In this document: in pieces, positions 8,456-17,124 of the stretch
Position numbering within the stretch: the stretch's first letter is position 1
Layout: each line of letters begins with the position of its first letter
DNA from: JAHEAO01 sp041633555
Lineage (GTDB): Bacteria > Pseudomonadota > Alphaproteobacteria > Rhodobacterales > Rhodobacteraceae
NCBI GenBank assembly: GCA_041633555.1
Contig: JBFKFZ010000012.1
Location: forward strand, 1 to 64,000
DNA length: 64,000 bases
Direction: 5' to 3'
Program-made: the position numbers and the translations under genes
The notes under the pieces: generated by a model
What the model was told of the DNA's origin: nothing
Database searches by the model: none
Seen by the model: the letters and a program-made list of their open reading frames with translations, nothing else

Positions 8456-9274
8456 ATGGCCCTGAAGACCCGGCGCAAGGGGCGGCCCAAGGGATTTGAT
8501 TCCGAACCCGGTCAGAGCACAATCCAGTCGCTCGATCGCGCCCTGAACGTGCTCGACGCGCTGGCCAACAGCACCGGCATGACCCTGACCGAACTTGCCC
8601 AGCATCTCGATCAGTCGCCTGCCACGATGTATCGGGTTCTGATGACCCTCGACGCCCGCTCGATCGTCGAGATCGAGCCGCTCAGCCAGACCTGGCATAT
8701 CGGCCCGATGGCATTCCGGCTGGGATCAGCCTTCCTGCGGCGCAGCAGCGTCGCGGAGCGCAGTCGCCAGGTGATGCGGGAACTGATGGAGAAGACGGGA
8801 GAGACATCAAACCTCGGGATCGAGCGCAATGGCGAGGTCATGTTCATCAGCCAGATCGAGACCCAGGAATCGATCCGCGCGTTCTTTCCTCCCGGCACGC
8901 TTTCGCCAATGCATGCGTCTGGCATCGGAAAGGCCCTGCTCAGCCAGTATTCCGAGGACCGGATTGCTCGGTTTCTTCGACGCACCGCACTTCAGCAGTT
9001 CACCGAGAAAACTTATTCCGACCCGGAAAGTTTGCGGCAGGAACTGGCGATGATCAGAGACCGAGGCTATGCCTTCGATGATGAGGAGAAGGCGGTCGGC
9101 ATGCGCTGCGTCGCCGCCCCGATCTTCGATATCTACGGCGATGCGGTTGCCGGGATCTCGGTTTCCGGTCCGACCAACAGGATGACCGGGGACAGGATCG
9201 ACCAGATCGGGCAGCTGGTCAGGGATGCCGCGGCACAGGTCTCGCGCGGGCTCGGAGGCTCAGAAAAGGACTGA
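8456..9274 (+). CDS. bhcR: IclR-family regulator of the beta-hydroxyaspartate cycle
   Basis: This 272-residue IclR-type transcription factor has a winged HTH at about residues 24-85 (IQSLDRALNVLDAL, then LTELAQHLDQSPATMYRVLMTL) and a C-terminal effector-binding domain at about 95-265, with typical IclR signatures PMHASGIGKALL and GMRCVAAPIFD. A basic N-terminal stretch RRKGRPKG precedes the HTH. It is transcribed divergently from bhcA, as bhcR is in P. denitrificans, where the protein senses glyoxylate and controls the bhc genes. The effector and the sign of regulation here are inferred from that homologue. Confidence 0.9.
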   Translation: MALKTRRKGRPKGFDSEPGQSTIQSLDRALNVLDALANSTGMTLTELAQHLDQSPATMYRVLMTLDARSIVEIEPLSQTWHIGPMAFRLGSAFLRRSSVAERSRQVMRELMEKTGETSNLGIERNGEVMFISQIETQESIRAFFPPGTLSPMHASGIGKALLSQYSEDRIARFLRRTALQQFTEKTYSDPESLRQELAMIRDRGYAFDDEEKAVGMRCVAAPIFDIYGDAVAGISVSGPTNRMTGDRIDQIGQLVRDAAAQVSRGLGGSEKD

Positions 9275-9309
9275 CCTGGCAATGGTGCCGTCCCGGGGGC
9301 GCCCGCGGC

Positions 9310-10134
<825 letters not shown>

Positions 10135-10351
10135 CGGATCGCCTCTGGCTTCTTCAGTTCACCTGATTTCACCAAACCGCGCCCGGGCCGCATTTCCAAC
10201 CTTTTTCGCCGGCCGATCACAACGAAGGATCAGTTCGAATTATTTGAAAATACGCCTCTTGCAGAGCATCCGACGGCCGAACGTGACCCATGACTTAACA
10301 ATCACTGCCGAAAGACGCGGCAGCAGGCCAGGTGCGGCGTTCTCGATGGGA

Positions 10352-11062
10352 TCAGCGCAAGTCGGCCAGCGTATTGCGCACGGTCTGGATGCGGGACTTG
10401 TTGGGCGGATGGGTGCCGAGGAACCGATTGCCGGGATCTGGGATGCGGGTGAAGAAGCGCGCCCCGACCTCGGGATCATAGCCTGCGCGATAGGCGATAA
10501 CGGTGCCCAGAGAATCCGCCTCGAGCTCGAAATCCTTCGAGAATGTCCTCGCCCCGACATTCGCCCCTACGTTTTGCGCGGTTCCGACCGTATTCGGGTC
10601 GGCCCCTGCCAGCGTTGCCAGCAACCCGCCTAGCGCGGCACCCGCCAGCGCCGTCTCGCGGGTGCGCCCGAGATGGCCCGAAATGTGATGCGCCGCCTCA
10701 TGGCCCATCACGAAAGCCAGTTCATCGACATTCTGTGCCTCGGCTATCAGCGCCAGATTGAAGGCGATAATCGGCCTGCCTGCTTTATCGACAGTCTGAT
10801 AGGCGTTCGGCGGTTCGCCCCGCCGGGAATCCACAACGATCTGGAAATCGCAATTGGCGCCAGAGGTCCGGAGGCGGCAAATGTCCTCGGCGACCGGCTC
10901 CACGCGATTGACGACCCCTGCAAATGCCCTCGGCGACACGCTGCCTGTCGGCGCCTGCTGCACGGTAGTGCGACGCGTGTCGGTCGAAGCGCCTGTATCG
11001 ACAGTGACCATGTGGCAGCCTGCAGCCAGCAGGGTCATACCAAGACCTATGAAGAACCGCAT
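10352..11062 (-). CDS. M48-family metallopeptidase, lipoprotein
   Basis: This is a zinc protease of the Peptidase M48 (Ste24/HtpX-like) family, 236 residues. A lipoprotein signal peptide ends in LLAAGC (lipidated C16), so it is anchored to a membrane facing the periplasm. The zinc motif is HEAAHH, and the third ligand glutamate is in FELEADSLG. The C-terminal THPPNKSRI is typical of secreted M48 proteases such as BepA/LoiP, which act on outer-membrane protein quality. GAGGAGC six bases upstream supports the start. The 217 bases between it and allE hold nothing recognised. Confidence 0.88.
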   Translation of the reverse strand: MRFFIGLGMTLLAAGCHMVTVDTGASTDTRRTTVQQAPTGSVSPRAFAGVVNRVEPVAEDICRLRTSGANCDFQIVVDSRRGEPPNAYQTVDKAGRPIIAFNLALIAEAQNVDELAFVMGHEAAHHISGHLGRTRETALAGAALGGLLATLAGADPNTVGTAQNVGANVGARTFSKDFELEADSLGTVIAYRAGYDPEVGARFFTRIPDPGNRFLGTHPPNKSRIQTVRNTLADLR

Positions 11063-11170
11063 CGATTGCTCCTCGTGAATTTTCGCGGCAATCTAACAAA
11101 GCCGCGGCGGAGGGCCAAACAAGTTTGCGTCAACCCTTGCATTGGGCGGTTCAGCGCATAGGCTGACGGC

Positions 11171-11410
11171 ATGTTTACAATCGAGCATGAGTTTGACGCA
11201 ACCGTTGTCACCCTTGTCGATGAGGGCGCCTCGCATCTGCAGGAAGATGTGACCATCAATGCGTTCGAGGATTGCGTGACGATCGAACAGTTCGATCCGC
11301 GCTCTGACCGGGTCGAAAAGATCACTCTGTCACTATCGCAGGTCCGCGACCTAACCGCCGCCCTCGACCTGCCCGAGGGCGTTTACCGGTTGCGCCGGAA
11401 GGGCGCCTGA
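11171..11410 (+). CDS. Small conserved-type hypothetical protein
   Basis: This is a 79-residue acidic protein with no recognised domain. Alternating hydrophobic residues (TIEHEFDATVVTLVD) suggest a small beta-rich fold, followed by a helix (LSLSQVRDLTAALDL). There is no signal peptide, membrane segment or cysteine. It reads divergently from the M48 gene and has codon use like its neighbours, which supports a real gene. No ribosome site stands out. Function unknown. Confidence 0.6.
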   Translation: MFTIEHEFDATVVTLVDEGASHLQEDVTINAFEDCVTIEQFDPRSDRVEKITLSLSQVRDLTAALDLPEGVYRLRRKGA

Positions 11411-11533
11411 ATCCGGTTCTGTAATCTTCCTGGTTCCCGATCAGACCGCGCCGGCGAAAGCTGTGGGCGGCGCAATGCCTTGAATCCCCAGCCGCGATAC
11501 CCGACATAGCGTTGACAAGAGCCGGAGTATCCC

Positions 11534-12112
11534 ATGCCTACCCTCAATGCCGCCGCGATGGAGTTCCTGCTGACCCGTCGTTCGCGACCTGCCAAGACCC
11601 TGACGACACCCGTGCCGGCCCGTGCCGCCCTGATGCCGATCCTGACGGCCGCGGCCCGCAGTCCCGATCACGGCAAGCTCGAACCCTGGCGGTTCATCGT
11701 ACTGGAACGCGCCGCGCTGGACCGGCTGGCGAGTCTCGTCGAAACCCGCGGCGCGGATCTCGGCAAATCGGCGGAGGATATCGACAAGGCCCGCCGCGCC
11801 TATGCCGATTCCGGGCTCGTGGTGGCGGTCATCGCCTCGCCGAAGCCGTCAGACAAGATCCCGGCCATCGAGCAATCCTATTCGGCCGGCGCCGTCTGCC
11901 TGTCGCTCCTGAACGCCGCACAGGCTTCGGGCTGGGGGGCGAACTGGCTGACCGGCTGGCCGGTTCATGATGCCGGATTTCGCGCCAACGGCCTCAATCT
12001 CGCGCAGCACGAATCGGTGGCCGGCATGATTCACATCGGGACAGAGACCTCGCCGCCGCCCGACCGCCCCCGCCCCGATATCGAGACCATCACGACCTGG
12101 GTCACCACATGA
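11534..12112 (+). CDS. Nitroreductase-family protein (YdjA-like)
   Basis: This is a 192-residue FMN-dependent NAD(P)H oxidoreductase of the nitroreductase fold, short single-domain type. The N terminus FLLTRRSRPAKTL is the usual FMN-phosphate contact, AARSPDHGKLEPWRFI the conserved second motif, and GWGANWLTGW the distal FMN/substrate segment. It most resembles the YdjA subgroup, whose physiological substrate is unsettled. The stop overlaps the start of the following EI24 gene (ATGA), so the two are translationally coupled. Confidence 0.85.
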   Translation: MPTLNAAAMEFLLTRRSRPAKTLTTPVPARAALMPILTAAARSPDHGKLEPWRFIVLERAALDRLASLVETRGADLGKSAEDIDKARRAYADSGLVVAVIASPKPSDKIPAIEQSYSAGAVCLSLLNAAQASGWGANWLTGWPVHDAGFRANGLNLAQHESVAGMIHIGTETSPPPDRPRPDIETITTWVTT

Positions 12113-12813
12113 TCCTCTCCGACTTCGCCAAGGCGATCGGACAGCTGACCGATCCGCGTTTTCGCCGCGTCCTATGGCTCGGCCTCGGATTGACCCTGGC
12201 GCTCCTGGTCGGGGCATATGCCGCTGTCCTATGGATAGTCAGCCTGTTTGCGCCCGAATCGGTCTCGCTGCCCTGGATCGGCGAGGTGACCTGGGTCAAT
12301 GACCTGATTTCGGGCGCATCGATTCTGCTGATGATGGTCCTGTCGGTCTTCCTGATGGTTCCGGTCGCCTCGGCGTTCACCTCTTTGTTTCTCGATGACG
12401 TCGCGCAGGCGGTGGAGGACCGGCACTATCCAGCGCTTGCACCGGTTCAACCGATCGACTGGCTGGACGGTCTGACCGATACGTTGCGCTTTCTGGGGCT
12501 GATCATCGCCGCCAATCTTCTGGCTCTGCTGGTCTACGCCTTCATGGCGCTGACGATTGTTCTGGCCCCGTTCACGCCCATGGTCTTCTGGTCGCTGAAC
12601 GGCTACCTGCTGGGGCGAGAGTACTTTCAGCTCGTCGCTGCGCGGCGGATGGCCCCCAAGGACGCCAGGGCGCTCTTTCGCCGCCATTCCGGCACGGTCT
12701 GGCTGGCGGGCGTGCTGATGACGATGCCGCTATCGTTGCCGCTGGTGAACCTGCTGGTACCCATCGTCGGGGCGGCCACGTTCACGCACCTCTTTCACCG
12801 GCTGAACCCGTAA
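12109..12813 (+). CDS. EI24-domain (CysZ-like) membrane protein
   Basis: This is a 234-residue integral membrane protein with about four to five hydrophobic helices (LGLGLTLALLVGAYAAVLWIV, ASILLMMVLSVFLMVPVA, LIIAANLLALLVYAFM, and a C-terminal pair). The motifs FTSLFLDDVAQAVEDRHYP and LNGYLLGREYF are typical of the EI24/CysZ family. CysZ of enterobacteria takes up sulfate, but alphaproteobacterial members are mostly unstudied. No sulfur genes are nearby, so transport of sulfate is only one possibility. Confidence 0.82.
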   Translation: MILSDFAKAIGQLTDPRFRRVLWLGLGLTLALLVGAYAAVLWIVSLFAPESVSLPWIGEVTWVNDLISGASILLMMVLSVFLMVPVASAFTSLFLDDVAQAVEDRHYPALAPVQPIDWLDGLTDTLRFLGLIIAANLLALLVYAFMALTIVLAPFTPMVFWSLNGYLLGREYFQLVAARRMAPKDARALFRRHSGTVWLAGVLMTMPLSLPLVNLLVPIVGAATFTHLFHRLNP

Positions 12814-12832
12814 GCGCGCGCACCTGCGATGG

Positions 12833-13105
12833 TCAGGGCGCGCCCATCCGGCCGAACCAATCCAGATCGCGGATGGTAATGCCGCCGAACAGGATCACGC
12901 TCGCGATCACGGCCCAGAGCACGAACGCGATGCCCGTGACGATCAGCATCGTCCGTCTGACATTGAAATTGACCGGCGCGCCCGGCTGAGTGCCCGGAAC
13001 GACCTCACCATCGTCGCCCTGAGTACGCAGCCTGATCGGCAGGGCGATAAACATCACCAGAAACCAGATGACGGCATAAAGCACGAGGGCCGAGGTGATC
13101 CCCAT
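12833..13105 (-). CDS. DUF1467 small membrane protein
   Basis: This 90-residue protein has two transmembrane helices (ALVLYAVIWFLVMFIALPI and TMLIVTGIAFVLWAVIASVI) joined by a short polar loop. It matches DUF1467, a family common beside methylmalonyl-CoA epimerase in alphaproteobacteria. Its start overlaps the epimerase stop by three bases, so the genes form one transcript. Function unknown. Confidence 0.82.
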   Translation of the reverse strand: MGITSALVLYAVIWFLVMFIALPIRLRTQGDDGEVVPGTQPGAPVNFNVRRTMLIVTGIAFVLWAVIASVILFGGITIRDLDWFGRMGAP

Positions 13106-13509
13106 CAGCTCTGCTCCAGCTCAATCAGGCAGCCGTTGAAGTCCTTCGGATGCAGGAAGAGAACCGGTTTGCCATGCGCGCCGATCTTGGGTTCTCCGTT
13201 GCCAAGGACCCGGGCGCCCGCTGCCTTGAGCCGGTCGCGCGCGGCGAGGATATCGTCGACTTCGTAGCACATGTGATGGATCCCGCCCGAAGGGTTCTTC
13301 TCCAGAAAGCCCGCGATCGGGCTGGCATCGCCCAGGGGATACAGCAGCTCGATCTTGGTATTCGGCAACTCGATGAAGACGACCGTGACCCCGTGATCCG
13401 GTTCGTCCTTCGGCGCGCCGACATTGGCACCAAGGGTGTCCCGATACTGCGCCGAGGCCGCCTCCAGATCCGGCACGGCGATGGCGACATGGTTCAGGCG
13501 TCCGATCAT
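13105..13509 (-). CDS. mce: Methylmalonyl-CoA epimerase
   Basis: This enzyme converts (S)- to (R)-methylmalonyl-CoA between propionyl-CoA carboxylase and the B12-dependent mutase. The 134-residue protein has the paired VOC/glyoxalase fold: RLNHVAIAVPDLEAA at the N terminus and GGIHHMCYEVDDI in the second half supply metal-binding histidines. KPVLFLHPKDFNGCLIELEQ is the typical C-terminal end. AAGGAG lies 8 bases before the start. Its operon partner is the DUF1467 gene. A B12-using methylmalonyl-CoA route suits a genome that also uses the B12-dependent NrdJ. Confidence 0.92.
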   Translation of the reverse strand: MIGRLNHVAIAVPDLEAASAQYRDTLGANVGAPKDEPDHGVTVVFIELPNTKIELLYPLGDASPIAGFLEKNPSGGIHHMCYEVDDILAARDRLKAAGARVLGNGEPKIGAHGKPVLFLHPKDFNGCLIELEQS

Positions 13510-13653
13510 GCGGTTGGCTCCTTCATTGCGCCGCCGTTATCCCCCCGGCCGGGCATGCGCGCAAGGGGCAGCCTGACGCAGCCCCGCGATCTTAACCAGC
13601 AGTTCACCACTTGCTGCACTTAATACGACTCATGTGAAGAAAGAGGCCCTGCC

Positions 13654-14376
13654 ATGCCCGAATTTCCCGCGAGTTTTCCGTTGGCCCAGTCGCCTACTGC
13701 AGACCGGCCGCTTCTGGGACTGACCGTCTTGATGGTCGAGGACAGCCGATACGCGTCCGAAGCGATGCGGCTCCTGTGTCTGCGATCCGGTGCGCGGATC
13801 AGGCGGGCCGACAATTTGGCGTCGGCCCATCGGCATCTTGCCGTTTATCGGCCTTCGGTGGTGATCGTCGATCTCGGCCTGCCCGATGGCTCGGGCGAGG
13901 ATCTGATCGGCGAACTCGCGCGCGCCCGACCACGGGTTGGTGTGATCCTAGGCACCAGCGGCAATGACGACGGCGCTGAACGCGCCGTGGCGGCCGGCGC
14001 GGACGGTTTCATCGCCAAGCCGATCGAGAACCTCTCGACCTTCCAGCAACTCATCCTGCAGCACCTGCCATCAGATGCGCATCCCAAAGGGTCGCGCCTG
14101 CTGACGGATGAAACCATCGCGCCGGATCAATTGGCGCTGCATGATGATCTGGCCCATATCGTCGAAATGCTGGCCTCGGCCCGCGGCGACCAGGACTCGA
14201 TCGACTATGTCGCGCAGTTCATTTCGGGCGTGGCGCGGATCGCGCATGACGATGGAATGGAGCGTGCGGCCGCGGAACTGGCCAGCCATCGCGCCAGCGG
14301 ACAGCCCTGCACCAAGGACATCGCCCGGATCACCTGCCTCGTGCAAAAACGACTGCAGGAGCGTAAGGTCGTCTAG
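13654..14376 (+). CDS. Orphan response regulator with CheY receiver domain
   Basis: The 240-residue protein has a receiver domain at about residues 22-140: the acidic pair in LMVEDSRYA, the phospho-acceptor Asp in VIVDLGLPDGSGED, and the conserved Lys in FIAKPI. The remaining 100 residues have no recognised output or DNA-binding domain. Helical stretches such as LALHDDLAHIVEMLASA and IDYVAQFISGVARIAHDD might form a histidine-phosphotransfer-like or dimerisation unit, but no clear Hpt histidine motif is seen. No sensor kinase is adjacent. Its stop overlaps the convergent acetyltransferase stop within the shared bases CTAG. Confidence 0.8.
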   Translation: MPEFPASFPLAQSPTADRPLLGLTVLMVEDSRYASEAMRLLCLRSGARIRRADNLASAHRHLAVYRPSVVIVDLGLPDGSGEDLIGELARARPRVGVILGTSGNDDGAERAVAAGADGFIAKPIENLSTFQQLILQHLPSDAHPKGSRLLTDETIAPDQLALHDDLAHIVEMLASARGDQDSIDYVAQFISGVARIAHDDGMERAAAELASHRASGQPCTKDIARITCLVQKRLQERKVV

Positions 14377-15083
14377 AGCCTCGTAGGGTCCGCGGTCACC
14401 AGAACCGGAGCCGTCAGTTCGGTCAGGCTTTGCAACTGACGGCCCTCGGCGTCGAAATTCTCCTGTGCCAGCCAAGTATCGAAGGCCGCCTTAAGCCTCG
14501 GCCATTCGCTGACGATGCAGGCAAACCAGGCCGTGTCCCGGTTGCGCCCTTTGACGATTGTGGCCTGACGAAAAACGCCCTCAAAGCTCAAGCCCAGCCG
14601 CTCTGCTGCGCGCCGCGAGCCACGGTTCAGGGCGTCGCATTTCCACTCGTAGCGCCGGTACCCCGCCTCGAACGCCCAACGCATCATAAGATACATCGCC
14701 TCGGTCGCGGCCCGCGTGCGCTGCAAGGCCGGTGAGAAATTGATATGTCCGACTTCGATGCTGCCGGCCTCGGGCGCGATCCTCAAATAACTGGCGACAC
14801 CTTCCCAGTTCCCGGATTCGCGGTTGCAGATCGCGTGAAACAGCGGATCCGTGGACCTTTCTACAGATCGTATCCAGTCGGAATAGCTGGCCACGTCGGT
14901 GAACGGCCCGTACGGCAAATAGTCCCAGATCCGGTCATCGGCGGCGTTGGCACGAAAGACCTCTTCCGCATGATCACCAGCGCGCAACGGCTCCAGCCGT
15001 GCATATCGGCCTTCCAGCACCAGCTGTCTCGGTCGGGGCGGCGAGACCCAGCCGGGGACTTCAGTTCCAAAAGATTGCTTCAT
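14373..15083 (-). CDS. GNAT-family N-acetyltransferase
   Basis: This is a 236-residue acetyltransferase of the RimJ/RimL-like GNAT type, expected to transfer acetyl from acetyl-CoA to an unknown amine. The conserved core reads SIEVGHINFSPALQRTRAATEAMYLMMRWAF (positions about 120-150 in the protein, shown here in part), followed by EWKCDALNRGSRRAAERLGLSFEG, which is the classic end of this subfamily. An ATG at 15083 was chosen; a GTG at 15089 is an alternative, and neither has a well-spaced ribosome site. Confidence 0.83.
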   Translation of the reverse strand: MKQSFGTEVPGWVSPPRPRQLVLEGRYARLEPLRAGDHAEEVFRANAADDRIWDYLPYGPFTDVASYSDWIRSVERSTDPLFHAICNRESGNWEGVASYLRIAPEAGSIEVGHINFSPALQRTRAATEAMYLMMRWAFEAGYRRYEWKCDALNRGSRRAAERLGLSFEGVFRQATIVKGRNRDTAWFACIVSEWPRLKAAFDTWLAQENFDAEGRQLQSLTELTAPVLVTADPTRL

Positions 15084-15258
15084 GTCCACTTTTCGTCGCT
15101 TGCTCCTTCAAGGCGCCAGACCGTCTTGATCAGGTCCCGATCCTGTCCAAATCCCTCGCGATGTAATGCCTCGCGGGGCCTCGCCGACAGAAGACATTGC
15201 AACGCCATTTGTGGATTGGCGCGGCCAAGCAGATGCCCTGATCCGATGGGTTCCGCAA

Positions 15259-17121
15259 CTACCGCTCGGTCAGCTTCAACTCGATCCGCCGGTTCTGGGC
15301 CAGATCCTCTGGTGAGTCGCCCGACGCCACCGGTTGGAACTCGGCAAACCCGGTCGCGGCAAGGCGCTCCGGTGGAAACCCCAGCGCGTCCGTCATGTAA
15401 CGCACCACCGCCAATGCTCGCGCCTGCGACAATTCCCAGTTGTCGCGGTAGCGTCCGGTGCCCGACAGCGGTGTCTTGTCCGTATGGCCATCGACGCGGA
15501 TCACCCAGTCGATCTCGGGCGGGATCTTGTCTGACACATCGTCGAGGATCCCGGCCACGCTTTCGATCTGCGCCCTGCCCTCGGGCGACAGGTCGGCCGA
15601 AGCCGAGCGGAACAGGACCTCGGACGAAAACACGAACCGGTCGCCGACGACGCGTATCCCTTCGCGGTTGCCCAGAATGGCGCGCATTTCGCCAAAGAAT
15701 TCCGACCGGTAGCGCTCCAGCTGCTTCGCCTCGGCTTCCAGCCGTTTGCGCTCTGCCTCTTCCAGTTCCGCGCGCTTCCTCTGTTCGGCAGCCGCCCTCG
15801 CCAGCGCGACGTTCAGATCGCTTCCAAGAGTCCGGATCCGCACCCGTGCCGCCGCATCGCGCGCCTGCGCATCGTCCAGAAGCGCCTGCAACGACCCCAG
15901 CTGCGTACGCAGATTGGCAAGCTGTTCATTCAGCACCGCTATCTTGCGCAGGCTCTCGGCTGACTGCGCTTCTTCGTTGGCCAATTCGGCATTCGCCGCG
16001 CGCAACAAGGCGGCACGTTGTTCGACCTCGGTCATCGCCGCTTCGGCCTGCTGTTCGGCCGCAAGCTTGGCGGCAAGCGCCGCGGCAAGCCGGCCGCGCA
16101 AGGCCTGCTCGTCGCCAACATTCTCACGCAGAGTTGCCGCTTCGGATTGCGCCGTGACCAGAGCCGCCTCCAGCGCCGTCTGATCGGTCAGGGCGGCGGC
16201 CAGACGCTCCGTCAGCCCGCCCTCCGCGGCCCGGGCGGCGGCAAGCAATGTCAGCGTCTCTTCCGCTTCCCGCCGCTTTTCCTCGAGCGCAAGCGTCATC
16301 GCCGTCAGTTCGTCCTCGGCGCTCTGCAATTTCACCCGCAGCGCCGCGGCCGCGGCGGCTTCGACCAGACGACCGGCCTCTTCCTCGGACAGCCGGGTTT
16401 CCATTTCTTCGACCCTGCCAGCCAGATGGGATGCCTCCGTCTCGCTGGCCTGCAGCCGGTCGAGCACGCCGGACAGCGCCGCGTCCCTTTCGGCGGCTTG
16501 CGCCCGCAGATCGGCGATCAGAGCGTCCAGAGCCTCGCGCCGCGCCGCGGCCAGCCGCGCCACCTCGGCCTGCGCATCAACCTCGTCCCGTGCCGAGGCC
16601 AGTGCCAGTTGCAGGGCCTCCTGTTCAGATAGCAGGCGTGCATTCTGGGCATCTAGCTCGGCGATATTCTCGGACAGCCGCTGTTCGCCGGCGCGGGCTG
16701 CGTCGCGCTCTGCCAGAAGCGTTGCCACCTGGGCCTCGAACGAAGTGATCTGGGCGGATCTTTCCTCCAGTTCCCGGGCCTGCGCATCGGACCGCGCAGT
16801 CAGCGTCGCGATCAGCGCCAGTTGCTCCTCCGACCGCGCCTGTTCCTCGCCGAGCGTCGCCTCGAGCGTCGAGACCTGCTCTTCCAGCTGAAACCCGCGC
16901 TGCTGTTCCAGACCCAGCGCCTGCGCCAGCGCATTCATCTCGGCGCTGAGCGCATCGAGTTCGTTTTCCTGTCCGGTGATGGTCTCGCGCAGCATGAACT
17001 GAACGATCATGAAGATCGTAAGGACGAACATCAGCACCAGAAGCAGCGCCGTCATGGCATCGACGAAACCGGGCCAGATATTGCCGGACATCCGGTTGAC
17101 TGCGCGGCGGGTCATGGCCAT
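15259..17121 (-). CDS. MotB/OmpA-like protein with long coiled coil
   Basis: The 620-residue inner-membrane-anchored protein has a short cytoplasmic N terminus and one transmembrane helix at about 17-43. That helix carries an aspartate (D21, in GFVDAMTALLLVLMFV) where MotB and TolR have the proton-binding residue. About 400 residues of heptad-rich, Ala/Glu/Leu/Arg-rich coiled coil follow. The C-terminal 130 residues are an OmpA-type peptidoglycan-binding domain (IRVDGHTDKTPL, NWELSQARALAVVRYM, NRRIELKLTE). Together with the upstream ExbB/MotA-like gene, 3 bases away, it looks like a two-protein ion-driven stator. Its cellular job is not known. Confidence 0.8.
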   Translation of the reverse strand: MAMTRRAVNRMSGNIWPGFVDAMTALLLVLMFVLTIFMIVQFMLRETITGQENELDALSAEMNALAQALGLEQQRGFQLEEQVSTLEATLGEEQARSEEQLALIATLTARSDAQARELEERSAQITSFEAQVATLLAERDAARAGEQRLSENIAELDAQNARLLSEQEALQLALASARDEVDAQAEVARLAAARREALDALIADLRAQAAERDAALSGVLDRLQASETEASHLAGRVEEMETRLSEEEAGRLVEAAAAAALRVKLQSAEDELTAMTLALEEKRREAEETLTLLAAARAAEGGLTERLAAALTDQTALEAALVTAQSEAATLRENVGDEQALRGRLAAALAAKLAAEQQAEAAMTEVEQRAALLRAANAELANEEAQSAESLRKIAVLNEQLANLRTQLGSLQALLDDAQARDAAARVRIRTLGSDLNVALARAAAEQRKRAELEEAERKRLEAEAKQLERYRSEFFGEMRAILGNREGIRVVGDRFVFSSEVLFRSASADLSPEGRAQIESVAGILDDVSDKIPPEIDWVIRVDGHTDKTPLSGTGRYRDNWELSQARALAVVRYMTDALGFPPERLAATGFAEFQPVASGDSPEDLAQNRRIELKLTER

Positions 17122-17124
17122 CGG

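Noticed and set aside
13621..13632. TAATACGACTCA, identical to the first 12 bases of the T7 promoter core
   Set aside because: The initiation part (CTATAG) is missing, no phage genes are nearby, and the site lies in an ordinary spacer before a response regulator. Chance or a vector artefact in the literature pattern, not a promoter.
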